Source: Caldilineaceae bacterium
Lineage (GTDB): Bacteria > Chloroflexota > Anaerolineae > Caldilineales > Caldilineaceae
Direction: 5' to 3'
DNA: 49,518 bases
Assembly: GCA_022821585.1 (NCBI GenBank)
Contig: JAJEDI010000008.1
Location: 1-49,518 of the forward strand
Shown: positions 34,709 through 43,927 of the stretch, piece by piece
Position numbering within the stretch: the first letter of the stretch is position 1
Layout of the letters: each line of letters opens with the position of its first letter
Made by a program: the position numbers and the translations under genes
Notes under the pieces: model-generated
Database searches by the model: none
What the model was told of the DNA's origin: nothing
Seen by the model: only the letters and a program-made list of their open reading frames with translations

Positions 34709-35341
34709 CTACACCTCACTCCCTATCCCAGCCTCCGCCTTCTTCTCTTCGGCTTGCCGCTCCTCGAAGATCTCCGTCCCTTTCACGGCCTTGATCGCTT
34801 CGAGCCACTCCCCGAATGACCGCCGCTTCTCTCCCACCGGGTATCCAGTCAGCATTCCCTCTATGCTGATCTCCTCGTCCAATTCAGGCCAGTGAATACG
34901 CTGCCCGCCGTCGCGCAGCTCCCAACCGTTACGCTCCTCCTGCGTAGCATGGGCCAACCGCGGATACCAGATCAGCGGTGCCGAAATCATTCGCCCATCG
35001 ATGAGATGCGCTGTCACCCTGCCCGCGCCGATTTTCACACCTGTCACTCTCGGCACTTCTGTTTCAATCGCTTCTACACGCAGTCCAAGCGCATCTGCAA
35101 AGATTTCCCGGAGCGCAGGCAACTCCCCGATCTCGTAAGAGCACGTCTCCCATTCATCGATTCGGTTCGGCGCAGACGCATACTTCTCTCGCAGCCAGGC
35201 GATAAATTCGTCGCGCATCGATTCGGCATCGGACAGCCACGAGGCGCACCACTTCTCTTGGCAAAAGGTGTGATAAAGAAGTATCAGGTCTTTGTCCGTT
35301 TGCGTCACGGTCACTGCAGTGTTCTTGTCTTCGGGCGGCAT
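34709..35341 (-). CDS. DUF2442 domain-containing protein
   Basis: A 210-residue protein. The N-terminal half is helical (ILLYHTFCQEKWCASWLSDAESMRDEFIAWL). The second half contains the DUF2442 signature: RVTAHLIDGRMISAPLIWYPRLAHAT, then IHWPELDEEISIEGMLTG. Stand-alone DUF2442 proteins are often paired with DUF4160 toxin-like partners, but none is seen here. A charged tail ends the protein. AGAGGAG is about 11 bases before the ATG. Function unknown. Confidence 0.82.
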   Translation of the reverse strand: MPPEDKNTAVTVTQTDKDLILLYHTFCQEKWCASWLSDAESMRDEFIAWLREKYASAPNRIDEWETCSYEIGELPALREIFADALGLRVEAIETEVPRVTGVKIGAGRVTAHLIDGRMISAPLIWYPRLAHATQEERNGWELRDGGQRIHWPELDEEISIEGMLTGYPVGEKRRSFGEWLEAIKAVKGTEIFEERQAEEKKAEAGIGSEV

Positions 35342-35459
35342 GTTGTCATCTGCTCCTCTGATCTTGGCAGAACAAGTGTAGCATAGTTCGTCAAGATCGA
35401 CGGGAAGTCAGCGGGAATCCCATGCCCCTTCCGACATCGGCCTCTGTCGTCGCCGCCCC

Positions 35460-36659
35460 CTACCCCCGCAACGCCTTCACCACTCCATACGCACCCCGCG
35501 AAAAAGCCGCCAACGGGCCCCCGCGACTGAACAACGGCACCGGCCCCGGCATACACTCGCCGCCATCCAGGTCCTCAACCGCCGTCAGCACGCGCTGCAG
35601 ACCCACCTCCACCACCCGCCGGCGACCCTCGTCTTCCAGGGTCAGACCGCCGCAGGCCAGAACCACAACCAGCAGGTTGGCAAGCGAGTGCTCGCGGTAC
35701 AGGCGCCAGCACGCCTCGAACGTGAACCCCTCCACCCCCATCTCACCGATGATTTCAGTATACTCTTCCAGCACCTCGCGCTCGATCTGGCGGCGCACCT
35801 CGGTCGTAACGCTCCCCACCAGAAAATAAGACACATCGAACAGAGGGCACCTCAATCCGCTCACCTGCCAGTCGATGATCGCGATCTCCTCCCCGCCGTC
35901 GGCCGCAAAGAAGATGTTGTCCAACCGGAAGTCGCCGTGGCTGAGCGTCTTCGGCCCGGCCGCGACACGAACCATCTGCGTGTCGATGCGGGCAGCGTAG
36001 GTTTCGGCCAGACGGCGCATATCCTCCGAGAAAAAACTGCCGAACCTCTCAAACGTAGGCGCAAGGTGTGCAAGATAGACGAGTTGAACCAGCATTCTGC
36101 GTCTGGGCGAAAAGGAGTCGGTAAACATGTTCAACGGCGGCTGATCGGTCCTGTTCCAGTAGGTACCGTGCAACTTGGCGATCGCGCGGATGGCGCGTCG
36201 AGTCTGCTCAGGGCTGGCGCCGTCGAAATGGCTCACCGAATGCCAGTCCACAAAATCCTCCAGCACCAGCACAAAGCGGTCGCTGCCGGCTTCATAATCA
36301 CCATAGAGCAAAGCCGGCGACCGCACCGGCGCCTGAGGCGCAATCAGCCTGTAGAAGTCGTATCCCCGTCTGTGTAGTCCCAGGCGTCTGCCCAGACGCC
36401 GGTTCTTGGCAAGCGGACTGGGCAACTTGACGATAACGGTCGCAGGAGCCCAGCAATTCTGCTCAGCCGGCGTTTTCAGCTCGTCATACCTGAGTTGGCA
36501 GCGCAGAATCGTGCCCATGAAGCCGACTCCGCTGCCTATGTCCTCCCAATCGATTTCTCTGACAGGAGGAAGATCAGACGCACCGCCCGCGGTCAATGCC
36601 TGTTGCATCCACTGAGCGGTAACTTCCTCCGGCTCGCTGGGAATAAGGGGTCTGGTCAT
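35460..36659 (-). CDS. phosphotransferase family protein (APH/ecdysteroid-kinase-like)
   Basis: A 399-residue protein of the aminoglycoside phosphotransferase-like kinase superfamily. The N-lobe has ATVIVKLPSP with the ATP lysine. LVLEDFVDW is the hinge. The catalytic loop is LSHGDFRLDNIFF, with HGD and the metal-binding asparagine, and IAIIDWQ holds the Mg2+-binding aspartate. The long N-lobe and the order of blocks resemble the DUF1679/ecdysteroid-kinase group, which act on small hydrophobic molecules. The substrate is unknown; antibiotic resistance should not be assumed. The gene is flanked by unrelated genes on the same strand. Confidence 0.85.
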   Translation of the reverse strand: MTRPLIPSEPEEVTAQWMQQALTAGGASDLPPVREIDWEDIGSGVGFMGTILRCQLRYDELKTPAEQNCWAPATVIVKLPSPLAKNRRLGRRLGLHRRGYDFYRLIAPQAPVRSPALLYGDYEAGSDRFVLVLEDFVDWHSVSHFDGASPEQTRRAIRAIAKLHGTYWNRTDQPPLNMFTDSFSPRRRMLVQLVYLAHLAPTFERFGSFFSEDMRRLAETYAARIDTQMVRVAAGPKTLSHGDFRLDNIFFAADGGEEIAIIDWQVSGLRCPLFDVSYFLVGSVTTEVRRQIEREVLEEYTEIIGEMGVEGFTFEACWRLYREHSLANLLVVVLACGGLTLEDEGRRRVVEVGLQRVLTAVEDLDGGECMPGPVPLFSRGGPLAAFSRGAYGVVKALRG

Positions 36660-36794
36660 AGCGCTGACTTACCTTCGAATTCAGCGCGCGCCGACCATAC
36701 ACGCAAGGTCAACGCGTCCGGTTATCTATGAACCTGTCAGATTTCTGCTCTGTCACCGCGGCGCAACTGTCGGACTGGACCGGTCTCGCCGCGC

Positions 36795-37304
36795 CTATGA
36801 CGCCGCGCCGAAAAGCGAGCGGGCCGGCCCCCGCTCCGCGCGTTCATACTGTTCGTCGACGGACAGGTTTGGGCGGGCCAGCGCCTGATTCGAAAGCATG
36901 TCGCACCGCTCGTTCTCCACATCCCCGGCATGACCCTTCACCCACTGGTAGCGCATCTCGTGCCTCTCACACAGCTCCAGCAGCCGTGTCCACAGGTCCG
37001 GGTTGATTGCAAGCTCGCCCTTCCTGCTGCGCCGCCAGCCGTTCGCCCGCCACCTGCGCGCCCACCCCTTCGTCAGCGCGTCCAGCACATACCTCGAGTC
37101 ACTGTAAAGCGTGACCCTGCACCGCTCCTTCAAAGCCTCCAGCCCCTTGATTACCGCCAGAAGCTCCATCCGGTTATTCGTCGTCCTCCGATACCCGCCG
37201 CACAGCTCCTTGCGGTGCCCGCCGAATAGAAGCACAACCCCAAATCCCCCAGGACCCGGATTCCCGCTGCACGCACCATCCGTATAAAGCGTCACCTCTT
37301 TCAT
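36795..37304 (-). CDS. rnhA: ribonuclease HI
   Basis: RNase HI degrades the RNA strand of RNA-DNA hybrids. The catalytic residues can be placed: D9 in [12 protein letters not shown]47 in NRMELLAV, D69 in LYSDSRYV, and D135 in [11 protein letters not shown], with H125 in WVKGHAG. The basic handle ([15 protein letters not shown]) is present, as in the Escherichia coli type. At 169 residues it is slightly longer than usual, with a C-terminal tail. No strong ribosome-binding site is seen. Confidence 0.94.
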   Translation of the reverse strand: MKEVTLYTDGACSGNPGPGGFGVVLLFGGHRKELCGGYRRTTNNRMELLAVIKGLEALKERCRVTLYSDSRYVLDALTKGWARRWRANGWRRSRKGELAINPDLWTRLLELCERHEMRYQWVKGHAGDVENERCDMLSNQALARPNLSVDEQYERAERGPARSLFGAAS

Positions 37305-37371
37305 ATGCGCTGTCCGCCCACTACATCAACCTGCATTCAACCCACCCTGCTGTCACCGACTTACAATCTTC

Positions 37372-37406
37372 ACTGACTACTGACTACTGACTACTGACTA
37401 CTGACC
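37372..37406. repeat. ACTGACT heptamer repeat at a gene end
   Basis: About four copies of the seven-base unit CTGACTA in perfect register, abutting the stop of the binding-lipoprotein gene at 37408. Confidence 0.85.
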
Positions 37407-37407
37407 T

Positions 37408-38694
37408 TCAATGCCCGTGATCGTGCTCGTCGTGCAGGTGAAAATAAACGATCTCCAGCCCCTCGACATCCGTGATCGTCGAATCGGTGTGATGCACGAT
37501 GTGCAGATGACCCGTCCCGCAGTCGCCAAACTCGTCACAGCTGAGCTCGCCAACGATGCCGCTGAACTCCGTCGTGCCCGTCAACGCCTCCCGCAACCGC
37601 GCCCGGTCGATATAAAGCGTATCCCCCTGCACAACCGCCACCTCCTCAATCGCCCGCAGCAGCAGCGTCGTCGCGTCATACGCGTGCGCCATGTACACCG
37701 AGCCCGGCGGCGCATTGTACTTCTCCTCATAGGCCGCCGCCAGGTCGTCGCCATTCCTGCCCGTCGCCTCGTTCACGCTCTCTTCGAAGTTCAACTCAGG
37801 GCTGGCCAAATACATGCCCTCCGACTCCGGAATCGCCAGGAACTCGAAATCCACCAAGGCGGCGCCGCCGATCACGACCACGCCCTCCAGTCCCGCCACC
37901 TGCCCCATCTGCCGGATGATCTCGCCGGCCTCGTCCGGGAATAACGGCAGAAACAGACCTTCCGGGTTAGCCGCCGCGACCTCGGTCAGCACGTCGATCA
38001 TGTCCGTCTGCCCCTTGCTGACCGTCGCGATCGTGACCCTGCCGTCCCCCTGCTCGAAAACAGTCGCAAACGCGTGGGCCAGGCCGGAAGTGTAGGGATC
38101 GCCGTCATGGAATACCGCCATGTTGTGCAGTCCGAGGTCGTGGTGCGCGAACTCCGCCACCGCCTCCGCCTCGTAAAGATCGTTGTTGGACGTCCTGAAA
38201 TAACCGGGATAATGGTCGGCCCCCGCACTGCCCCGCAGGTCTGACGTCAGCGAAGGCGCCGTATTCGTCGGCGAGATCAACACCAGCCCCGCCTCGCTCA
38301 GTATCGGCGACGCTTTCACCGCCGCCGCCGAACACGATGTGCCAATCACGCCCACCACGCGCCGGTCACCGATCACCGTCTCCGCCGCCGCCGCGCCGCC
38401 CTCCGGCGTGCACAGCGAGTCCAGACCCGCGCCCATCGAGACCTCGTGCCCCTTGATCGGCCCGTAATCGGCCACCGCCAGCCCCGCGGCCCGCTGCGTC
38501 GAAGAGCCCAGCTCGCCGATGCTCGAAAGCACGAACGCAGTCCGGATCTGAATATCCTCGCCCGGGCCCACTACAACCGTCCCCAGCGGGCTGCCCACCA
38601 TATTCTCCGGGATGCACGCGCCGCTCACAAGCAGCGCAAGCACCAAAATCGGCCAGAGCAACAGCCCACTGCCGGGCCGGTCTGTCTTCAACAT
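37408..38694 (-). CDS. ABC-type branched-chain amino acid-like substrate-binding lipoprotein with His-rich tail
   Basis: A 428-residue family-6 periplasmic-binding protein. A hydrophobic signal (WPILVLALLVSGAC) ends at a Cys, so lipid anchoring is likely although the lipobox is relaxed. The mature part has the paralogue hallmarks: VVGVIGTSCSAAAV, SPTNTAPSLTSDLRG, HDGDPYTSGLAHAF, AYDATTLLLRAIEEVAV, then a Cys pair in LSCDEFGDCGTG. Unlike its three relatives, it ends with HLHDEHDHGH, a likely metal-binding tail. AAGGAG lies seven bases before the ATG. It follows its paralogue after 43 bases, probably in one transcript. The ligand is unknown, and no permease is nearby. Confidence 0.88.
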   Translation of the reverse strand: MLKTDRPGSGLLLWPILVLALLVSGACIPENMVGSPLGTVVVGPGEDIQIRTAFVLSSIGELGSSTQRAAGLAVADYGPIKGHEVSMGAGLDSLCTPEGGAAAAETVIGDRRVVGVIGTSCSAAAVKASPILSEAGLVLISPTNTAPSLTSDLRGSAGADHYPGYFRTSNNDLYEAEAVAEFAHHDLGLHNMAVFHDGDPYTSGLAHAFATVFEQGDGRVTIATVSKGQTDMIDVLTEVAAANPEGLFLPLFPDEAGEIIRQMGQVAGLEGVVVIGGAALVDFEFLAIPESEGMYLASPELNFEESVNEATGRNGDDLAAAYEEKYNAPPGSVYMAHAYDATTLLLRAIEEVAVVQGDTLYIDRARLREALTGTTEFSGIVGELSCDEFGDCGTGHLHIVHHTDSTITDVEGLEIVYFHLHDEHDHGH

Positions 38695-38737
38695 ATCTTC
38701 ACTCCTTGGCTTGGAAAGTTTTCAATCAGTGCCGCGC

Positions 38738-40003
38738 TCACGGCGCGTACCGGTAGACAACCGGCAGACCTTCAACGTCGGTCATCGTCGAATCAGTGTG
38801 CTGCGATATCTGCACGCGGCCCGTGCCGCAGTCACCGTACCCGTCACAGGAGATCGCGCCGGTAATGCCGCTGAATCCGCTCGTGCTCCCGACCGCCTCG
38901 CGCAGCTTGGCCCGGTCGATATAGAGCGCATCCCCCTGCACAACCGCCACCGCCTCGATCGCCCGCAGCAGGATCGTCGTCGCGTCATAAGCGTGCGCCA
39001 GGTAAGCCGACGTCGAATGTTCGCCGTACCGCTCCTGGTACGCCGCATTCAGCTCGTCGCCGCTCCGGCCCGTCGCCTCGTTCACATTGGCGCCAAAATC
39101 CAGCGTCGGGCCCGCGAAATAGAAGCCCTCCGACTCCGGCAACGCCAGGAAATCTGACACCAGAAGACCTCCGCCCCCAATGCGCACCAACCCAGCCAGG
39201 CCCTCCACCTCGCTGCTCTGGCGCAGGATCGGCCCGGCCTCCTCCGGAAAGATCGGCAAAAACAGGCCCTCAGGGTTGGCCGCGGCAACTTCAGTCAGAA
39301 CAGGGATCATGTCGGTTTCCCCCTTGTTCACCATCGCCACCGCCACCGTACCCCCCAGCTCCTCAAACGCCGCCTTGAACGCCGCCGTCAGCCCCGACGT
39401 ATACGGGTCCCCGTCATGGACCGCCGCCATCGTGCGCAGGCCCAGCTCGGTGTATACAAAATCGGCCACCGCCTCCGCCTGGTAAAGATCGTTGCTGGCA
39501 ACGCGATGATACCCCGGATGGTAGTTCGTCCCGGCGTTGCCGCGCAGGTCCGACGTCAGTGACGGTGACGTCGTCGAAGGCGCTACCATCACCAGGCCCG
39601 CCTCGCTCAAAATCGGAGAAGCCGCAGCCGCCGCCACCGAGCACGACGTCCCGATCACGCCAACCACCCGCGCGTCGCCAACCACCGTCTCCGCCGCCGC
39701 CGCACCGCCCTCCGAGCTGCACAGCGAATCCAGACCGGCGCCCATGCTCACACCGTGCCCCTTGATCGGACCATAGTCCGCAACGGCCAGCCCAACCCCC
39801 CGTTGGCTCGGCACGCCCAATTCACCCGCACGCGTCAACGCCCCCAGCGCACGAATCTGAATCTCCTCCCCGCCGCCGACCACCACCGTGCCCAGCGCAG
39901 GCGTCTCATAGTCCACCGGCACACACGCGCCGGCCAGGATCAGAACCGCCAGCAGACCGACCCAGTGCAAAACTGTAGATCGGAAACAGCGTTTCGTCTT
40001 CAT
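38738..40003 (-). CDS. ABC-type branched-chain amino acid-like substrate-binding lipoprotein
   Basis: A 421-residue paralogue of the following gene. The signal (LHWVGLLAVLILAGAC) and Cys suggest a lipoprotein. Motifs in order are VVGVIGTSCSVAAAAASPIL, TSPSLTSDLRGNAG, ASNDLYQAEAVADF, HDGDPYTSGLTAAF, AYDATTILLRAIEAVAV and ISCDGYGDCGTG. ATG 40003 is chosen because AAGGAG lies nine bases upstream; an open frame extends 40 codons farther without signal-peptide character. A good promoter lies about 235 bases upstream. The protein probably binds an amino acid or related small molecule; the ligand cannot be read from the sequence. Confidence 0.9.
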   Translation of the reverse strand: MKTKRCFRSTVLHWVGLLAVLILAGACVPVDYETPALGTVVVGGGEEIQIRALGALTRAGELGVPSQRGVGLAVADYGPIKGHGVSMGAGLDSLCSSEGGAAAAETVVGDARVVGVIGTSCSVAAAAASPILSEAGLVMVAPSTTSPSLTSDLRGNAGTNYHPGYHRVASNDLYQAEAVADFVYTELGLRTMAAVHDGDPYTSGLTAAFKAAFEELGGTVAVAMVNKGETDMIPVLTEVAAANPEGLFLPIFPEEAGPILRQSSEVEGLAGLVRIGGGGLLVSDFLALPESEGFYFAGPTLDFGANVNEATGRSGDELNAAYQERYGEHSTSAYLAHAYDATTILLRAIEAVAVVQGDALYIDRAKLREAVGSTSGFSGITGAISCDGYGDCGTGRVQISQHTDSTMTDVEGLPVVYRYAP

Positions 40004-40454
40004 CGCTACTTGCTCCTTTGTCTGGTTGACCTCCGCTCTCTTGCGCACCGTCGCAACGCCCGTCATCGCGCACTGCGCCCTGGCTGCAGACTGTCCCCAC
40101 TCAGCCGCAACGCGGCCGCACACGCCCGATCTGCAGCGATCGTAAACGGTATAACTTTCGCCGCAAAATCAGGTGCTTGTTTTTCCGAAGGGGGTTATCC
40201 TGCACGCCTGGGGAAGCCGCTACCGTCCTTTTGTGACCATTATAGGTACTTTATGGCCGGATTGGCAACAATATCAGGAGATTGAGGTCTCTCCCACCGG
40301 GTCAGCCGGGGAGGCAACCCGCCCTCGACAGGGGAAAAGGGGAACCAACAAAGTCGCTATGCCGGCCCTCCCGCCGGGCCAGCCGGCAAACGAAGATTGC
40401 GTTCCGTCTCCGGACCCGTCAAATCGAAAGGTCAATACCTGTATAGGGGAGGGA
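40004..40454. other. intergenic leader region of the paired lipoprotein genes
   Basis: About 450 bases between the MarR gene and the lipoprotein gene, both minus strand. It contains a good promoter (40239-40268) and leaves a leader of about 230 bases. The G-rich part 40300-40400 did not match any riboswitch I know. Confidence 0.5.
40239..40268 (-). promoter_or_regulatory. sigma70-type promoter for the lipoprotein gene pair
   Basis: On the minus strand TTGCCA (40263-40268) is followed by an 18-base spacer and a perfect TATAAT (40239-40244). The start would be near 40232, 230 bases before the ATG at 40003. Confidence 0.6.
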
Positions 40455-40952
40455 TCAGGCGTCGGGCGAATCCTGCTTTATCGTCGACTGCATCGAGGCA
40501 TACGTTCTCTGAATCTCATCTTCAGCCCAGCGGATCAACTCCAGCCCCTTCACCACCGTCTCCAACTGCTCCTCATCCAGAAGATCCGCCAACAAATCGA
40601 GTCGCTCCCGCCCTATCTGCCAGAACCGCTTGATCGCCACTTCTCCCGATTCCGTCAATTTGCAGATTACGACCCGCCGGTCATTCGGGTCCGAAACCCG
40701 GTCCACCAACCCCTTTTCCACCAGACGGTCCATGACCGTAGTTGTCGCCGAAAGCGCCCGACCCAGGTAAATCGCTATGTTGCCCATCCGCAGAGGGCCC
40801 ACCCGTTCGAGAAGGACCAGCGTCTTGATCTGAGGTATCGTCATGTCCAGACCTTCCCACTCGTCCAGACGGCCCGTATGCAACTGGCGGTTCAGGTACT
40901 CCGCTAACTCCCTGAACCGGTCGGTCAACTCCTGCCTTCTCTCATCTTGCAC
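40455..40952 (-). CDS. MarR family transcriptional regulator
   Basis: A 165-residue winged-helix regulator. The DNA-binding core is MGNIAIYLGRALSATTTVMDRLVEKGLVDRVSDPNDRRVVICKLTESG: a recognition helix with the wing motif DPNDRR. Helices at both ends form the dimer interface. MarR proteins respond to small phenolic or other ligands, or to oxidation. The start is GTG at 40952. It lies upstream of the lipoprotein pair on the same strand with a promoter between, so it may or may not control that pair. Confidence 0.92.
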   Translation of the reverse strand: MQDERRQELTDRFRELAEYLNRQLHTGRLDEWEGLDMTIPQIKTLVLLERVGPLRMGNIAIYLGRALSATTTVMDRLVEKGLVDRVSDPNDRRVVICKLTESGEVAIKRFWQIGRERLDLLADLLDEEQLETVVKGLELIRWAEDEIQRTYASMQSTIKQDSPDA

Positions 40953-41183
40953 TTACTTTCACCCCAATCCAGCTAGTTCATCCCCGTCCCCAAGGCCACT
41001 TGATTCTGCAAGCTCCGTTGAAAGGAAAGGGACTGCACGGCGAACATTATGCTGGGAGTTCCTACGCTGCACAGGCCTTCAGACCACCCCGCACAGACTC
41101 CCTGGGAACCTTCCGCCGACCGGATTACAGGCACCTTTTTCAATGTAAGACCGCGAAACACACACCCGCAAACAACCGCCAAC

Positions 41184-41690
41184 CTAACTCTTCAGCGTGT
41201 CAAATCCATCCCACCCAGGGATCGCAGCAGCCTGTCGAACCCACTCCGCCGTCTGCACCTCGTCAAACTCGTCCTCGTAAATGTCATACCAGCGCGCGTC
41301 CTTGTCCTTGCCCGCACCCGGCGGAAGAGGGTCCAGCAAAGCCCCGTAAAGAAACGTCACCTTCACGTAACGCGTAAATACGTGATAACTCAGAAACCAA
41401 CCCTGCCCCTCTATACCGTAAAAGGGCGAATTCCACCGCACCGCCTTGCGCACATTCGGCACATTGCGCACGATCAGCGCGTCAAGTCGACGCCCCAGGT
41501 CGCTCTTCCATCCCGGCATCGCCGCAATGTACGCCTGCACCGGCGCATCCCCGTCCGCCTTCGCTATCTGAGGATTGCCCCCAGACAAAAGAACCGGCTT
41601 CTCGCCGGCCCCCTTGTCGACTGCCTTTTCCGCAACCTTGGCTGATCCTCTAGAACTCTTGCTGGCCACTCCGCTCACCACCGTCTGCAA
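41184..41690 (-). CDS. DUF1801 (YdhG-like) protein
   Basis: A 168-residue protein. After a Lys/Ala-rich N-terminal 45 residues comes the DUF1801 core: APVQAYIAAMPGWK, RRLDALIVRNVPNVRKAVRWNSPFYG, GWFLSYHVF and VKVTFLYGALLDPLPPGAGKD. The fold is that of a small alpha/beta protein related to iron-chaperone-like domains, but the biochemical role is not established. The start is a TTG at 41690; GTG codons shortly after are alternatives. It adjoins three tRNA genes. Confidence 0.85.
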   Translation of the reverse strand: MQTVVSGVASKSSRGSAKVAEKAVDKGAGEKPVLLSGGNPQIAKADGDAPVQAYIAAMPGWKSDLGRRLDALIVRNVPNVRKAVRWNSPFYGIEGQGWFLSYHVFTRYVKVTFLYGALLDPLPPGAGKDKDARWYDIYEDEFDEVQTAEWVRQAAAIPGWDGFDTLKS

Positions 41691-41726
41691 TGAACCTCAG
41701 CAGGAATCTCTGGCCGCTGTCATCTC

Positions 41727-41802
<76 letters not shown>

Positions 41803-41865
41803 AATATTCTATTCCTTCCGCCTTCCCGGCACGGGCACATGCACCAATCCCGCCCGCCTGCCGTG

Positions 41866-41938
<73 letters not shown>

Positions 41939-42085
41939 GAAACCGCCGGCTTCTCACCGACCTCAATCTGCCTGAAACGCCTGCTACGTAGGAGAGTCAG
42001 TGTATCAAACCTGACCTGAACAGGTCAAATCTTTCTACCCCGGCTCTACATGATGCCCGCATAACCGCTCTCCTGCCATCCTCTC

Positions 42086-42161
<76 letters not shown>

Positions 42162-42298
42162 AAACCGGGCCGCCCACGCCCACAACGCGCAAGGCACGCC
42201 CCCTGAACGATATAAGTTCCCGCCCCAAATGTCAAATAATTCGACCCCAAAAACGCATCCCAATGTACCACCCCACCACCCCGTACACGCGCCGTTCA

Positions 42299-42355
42299 CC
42301 AAAAACTAAAAACTGACAACCAAAAACGAACAACCAAAAACTAACAACCAAAACC
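42299..42355. repeat. heptamer-based tandem repeat, longest copy
   Basis: About eight units such as AAACTAA, AACTGAC, AACCAAA and AACGAAC in a row. It lies between the tRNA cluster and the first VOC gene. Confidence 0.75.
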
Positions 42356-42458
42356 ATTCCGTCGTTCCACTACTTTCACACCGACGGCCATCCTGGTGTA
42401 TCATTAGAACTCTATTCCAAAAATACACCTTCTGTACAGGAAAGGGACCAGAGCCGCA

Positions 42459-42893
42459 ATGAAAACGGCTAAACGTATCTTTGTAAATCTGCCGGTCAGC
42501 AATCTCAGCAGTTCGGTAGATTTTTTCACCGAGCTCGGATTTGCCTTCGATGACCAGTTCACCGGCGACCACGCCTCCTGCATGATCATCGGCGATAACA
42601 TGTTCGCCATGCTGCTCAGAGAGGAATACTTCCAAAAATTCATCCCCGGCAAAAGGATCGCCGACAGCGAGCACAGCGCCGAAGTCGTCGTCGCACTCTC
42701 CGTCGACTGCCGCGCCGAAGTCGACAAAACCATCGCCAAAGCCCTCGCCGCCGGCGGCAGCGAATGTAGAGACGCCACCGACGCCGGATGGATGTACGGC
42801 CGCGCCTTCCAGGACCTCGACGGCCACGTCTGGGAAATCTTCTCCGTCGATGCCAAGCGCATGGAAAAAGCCATGAACGGCCACAAACGCTGA
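42459..42893 (+). CDS. VOC family protein (glyoxalase-like)
   Basis: A 144-residue protein with the two beta-alpha-beta-beta-beta halves of the vicinal oxygen chelate fold. It begins RIFVNLPVSNLSSSVDFFTELGF and ends RAFQDLDGHVWEIFSVD. The latter is the usual second-half block, where His and Glu serve as metal ligands in catalytic members. The substrate is unknown. It is the first of four adjacent VOC-type genes on this strand. AGGAAAGGG lies 12-20 bases before the ATG. Confidence 0.9.
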   Translation: MKTAKRIFVNLPVSNLSSSVDFFTELGFAFDDQFTGDHASCMIIGDNMFAMLLREEYFQKFIPGKRIADSEHSAEVVVALSVDCRAEVDKTIAKALAAGGSECRDATDAGWMYGRAFQDLDGHVWEIFSVDAKRMEKAMNGHKR

Positions 42894-42975
42894 CCCCCCG
42901 TGATACCGCCGCAAGGCCGCGCCCCGTATCACCACAAAACCCTGTACTGCCACAAGTCAATAGCGAAAGCGAACC

Positions 42976-43410
42976 ATGCTAAACGTCCAGCAGGCATTCT
43001 ATAATCTGCCCGTTCGTGACCTCGACCGCGCCAAAATCTTCTTCGCCCAAGTCGGGTTCGAACTCTACCCCCAATACACCAGCGAACTGGCCGCCTGCCT
43101 GAACATTCGCGACACCACCTTCGTCATGTTAGTCACAGAGGACTTTTTCAAGAGCGGCCTGCCCGGCAAACAGATCGTCGACAACCACCAGAACGTCGAA
43201 TCGATCATCGCCCTGGCCCTCGACAGCCGGGAGGAAGTCGACCGCCGTACCGAGCTCGCCATCGCCGCCGGCGCAACACCCGTCAGCGAACCCAGCGACT
43301 CCGGCTTCATCTACAGCCGCAACTTCCAGGACCTCGACGGCCACGTCTGGGTTTTCAACCACCTCGACTTCGCAAACGCAGACCCGGACACGGACGCAGA
43401 AGGAGAATGA
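42976..43410 (+). CDS. VOC family protein, paralogue of the preceding gene
   Basis: A 144-residue VOC protein, collinear with its neighbour: AFYNLPVRDLDRAKIFFAQVGF at the start, TEDFFKSGLPGKQIVDN in the middle (matching REEYFQKFIPGKRIADS), and RNFQDLDGHVWVFNHLDF at the end. The final metal-ligand glutamate of the first gene (WEIF) is changed to V (WVFN), so metal binding may differ. Its TGA overlaps the ATG of the third gene (ATGA), implying coupling. Confidence 0.9.
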   Translation: MLNVQQAFYNLPVRDLDRAKIFFAQVGFELYPQYTSELAACLNIRDTTFVMLVTEDFFKSGLPGKQIVDNHQNVESIIALALDSREEVDRRTELAIAAGATPVSEPSDSGFIYSRNFQDLDGHVWVFNHLDFANADPDTDAEGE

Positions 43411-43877
43411 CATCCATGGCCGCCATCAGCAAAATCAGGCCCAATCTCTGGTTCGACGGCCAGGCCGAAGCCGCCGCCAACTTCTACGTCTCCATCTTCA
43501 AGAACGCAAAGATCCTCTCCGTCGACCATATCTCTGCCGGGCCCGCCCAGGGCAACAAAATCGTCATCTTCGAACTGGAAGGACTCAAATTCACCGCCTT
43601 CGACGCCGGCCCCCACTTCCAGTTCTCACCCGCCGTCTCCTTCGAAATCGCCTGCGACTCCCAGGCCGAAATCGACCACTTCTGGCATAAACTCGCCCAC
43701 GGCGGTCAAACACAGCAGTGCGGCTGGCTCCAGGACCGGTTCGGCCTCTCCTGGCAGATAGCCCCCGCCGAACTGCCCCAACTCATGCACAAAAATCCGC
43801 AAGCCGTCATGGAGGCCTACCTCGCCATGACCAAAGTCGACATCGCCCAGCTGCGGGCCGCCGCCCAACAGGAATGA
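43407..43877 (+). CDS. PhnB-like VOC protein (3-demethylubiquinone methyltransferase-like fold)
   Basis: A 156-residue protein of the PhnB/3-dmu-9_3-mt type VOC group: PNLWFDGQAEAAANFYVSIFKNAKI at the start, FTAFDAGPHFQFSPAVSF in the middle and GWLQDRFGLSWQIAPAELPQLM near the end, followed by AVMEAYLAMTKVDIAQLRAA, the usual C-terminal helix. Despite the database name, no methyltransferase activity is implied. ATG 43407 overlaps the preceding stop; an ATG three codons later is also possible. Confidence 0.92.
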   Translation: MTSMAAISKIRPNLWFDGQAEAAANFYVSIFKNAKILSVDHISAGPAQGNKIVIFELEGLKFTAFDAGPHFQFSPAVSFEIACDSQAEIDHFWHKLAHGGQTQQCGWLQDRFGLSWQIAPAELPQLMHKNPQAVMEAYLAMTKVDIAQLRAAAQQE

Positions 43878-43927
43878 CCCAGGCTCCGCCGCTCCACCCA
43901 AATACAACAACCATCCAGGAGACCAAA

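Noticed and set aside
35460..36659. Label of aminoglycoside resistance for the APH-fold kinase
   Set aside because: The long N-lobe and motif order point to a broad small-molecule kinase group; there is no resistance context.
40300..40400. G-rich stretch with GGGGAACCAAC considered as a c-di-AMP (ydaO-type) riboswitch
   Set aside because: The conserved downstream part (CCGACAGCTAACC-like) is absent, the following gene on that strand is not a fitting target, and the real genes there run on the other strand.
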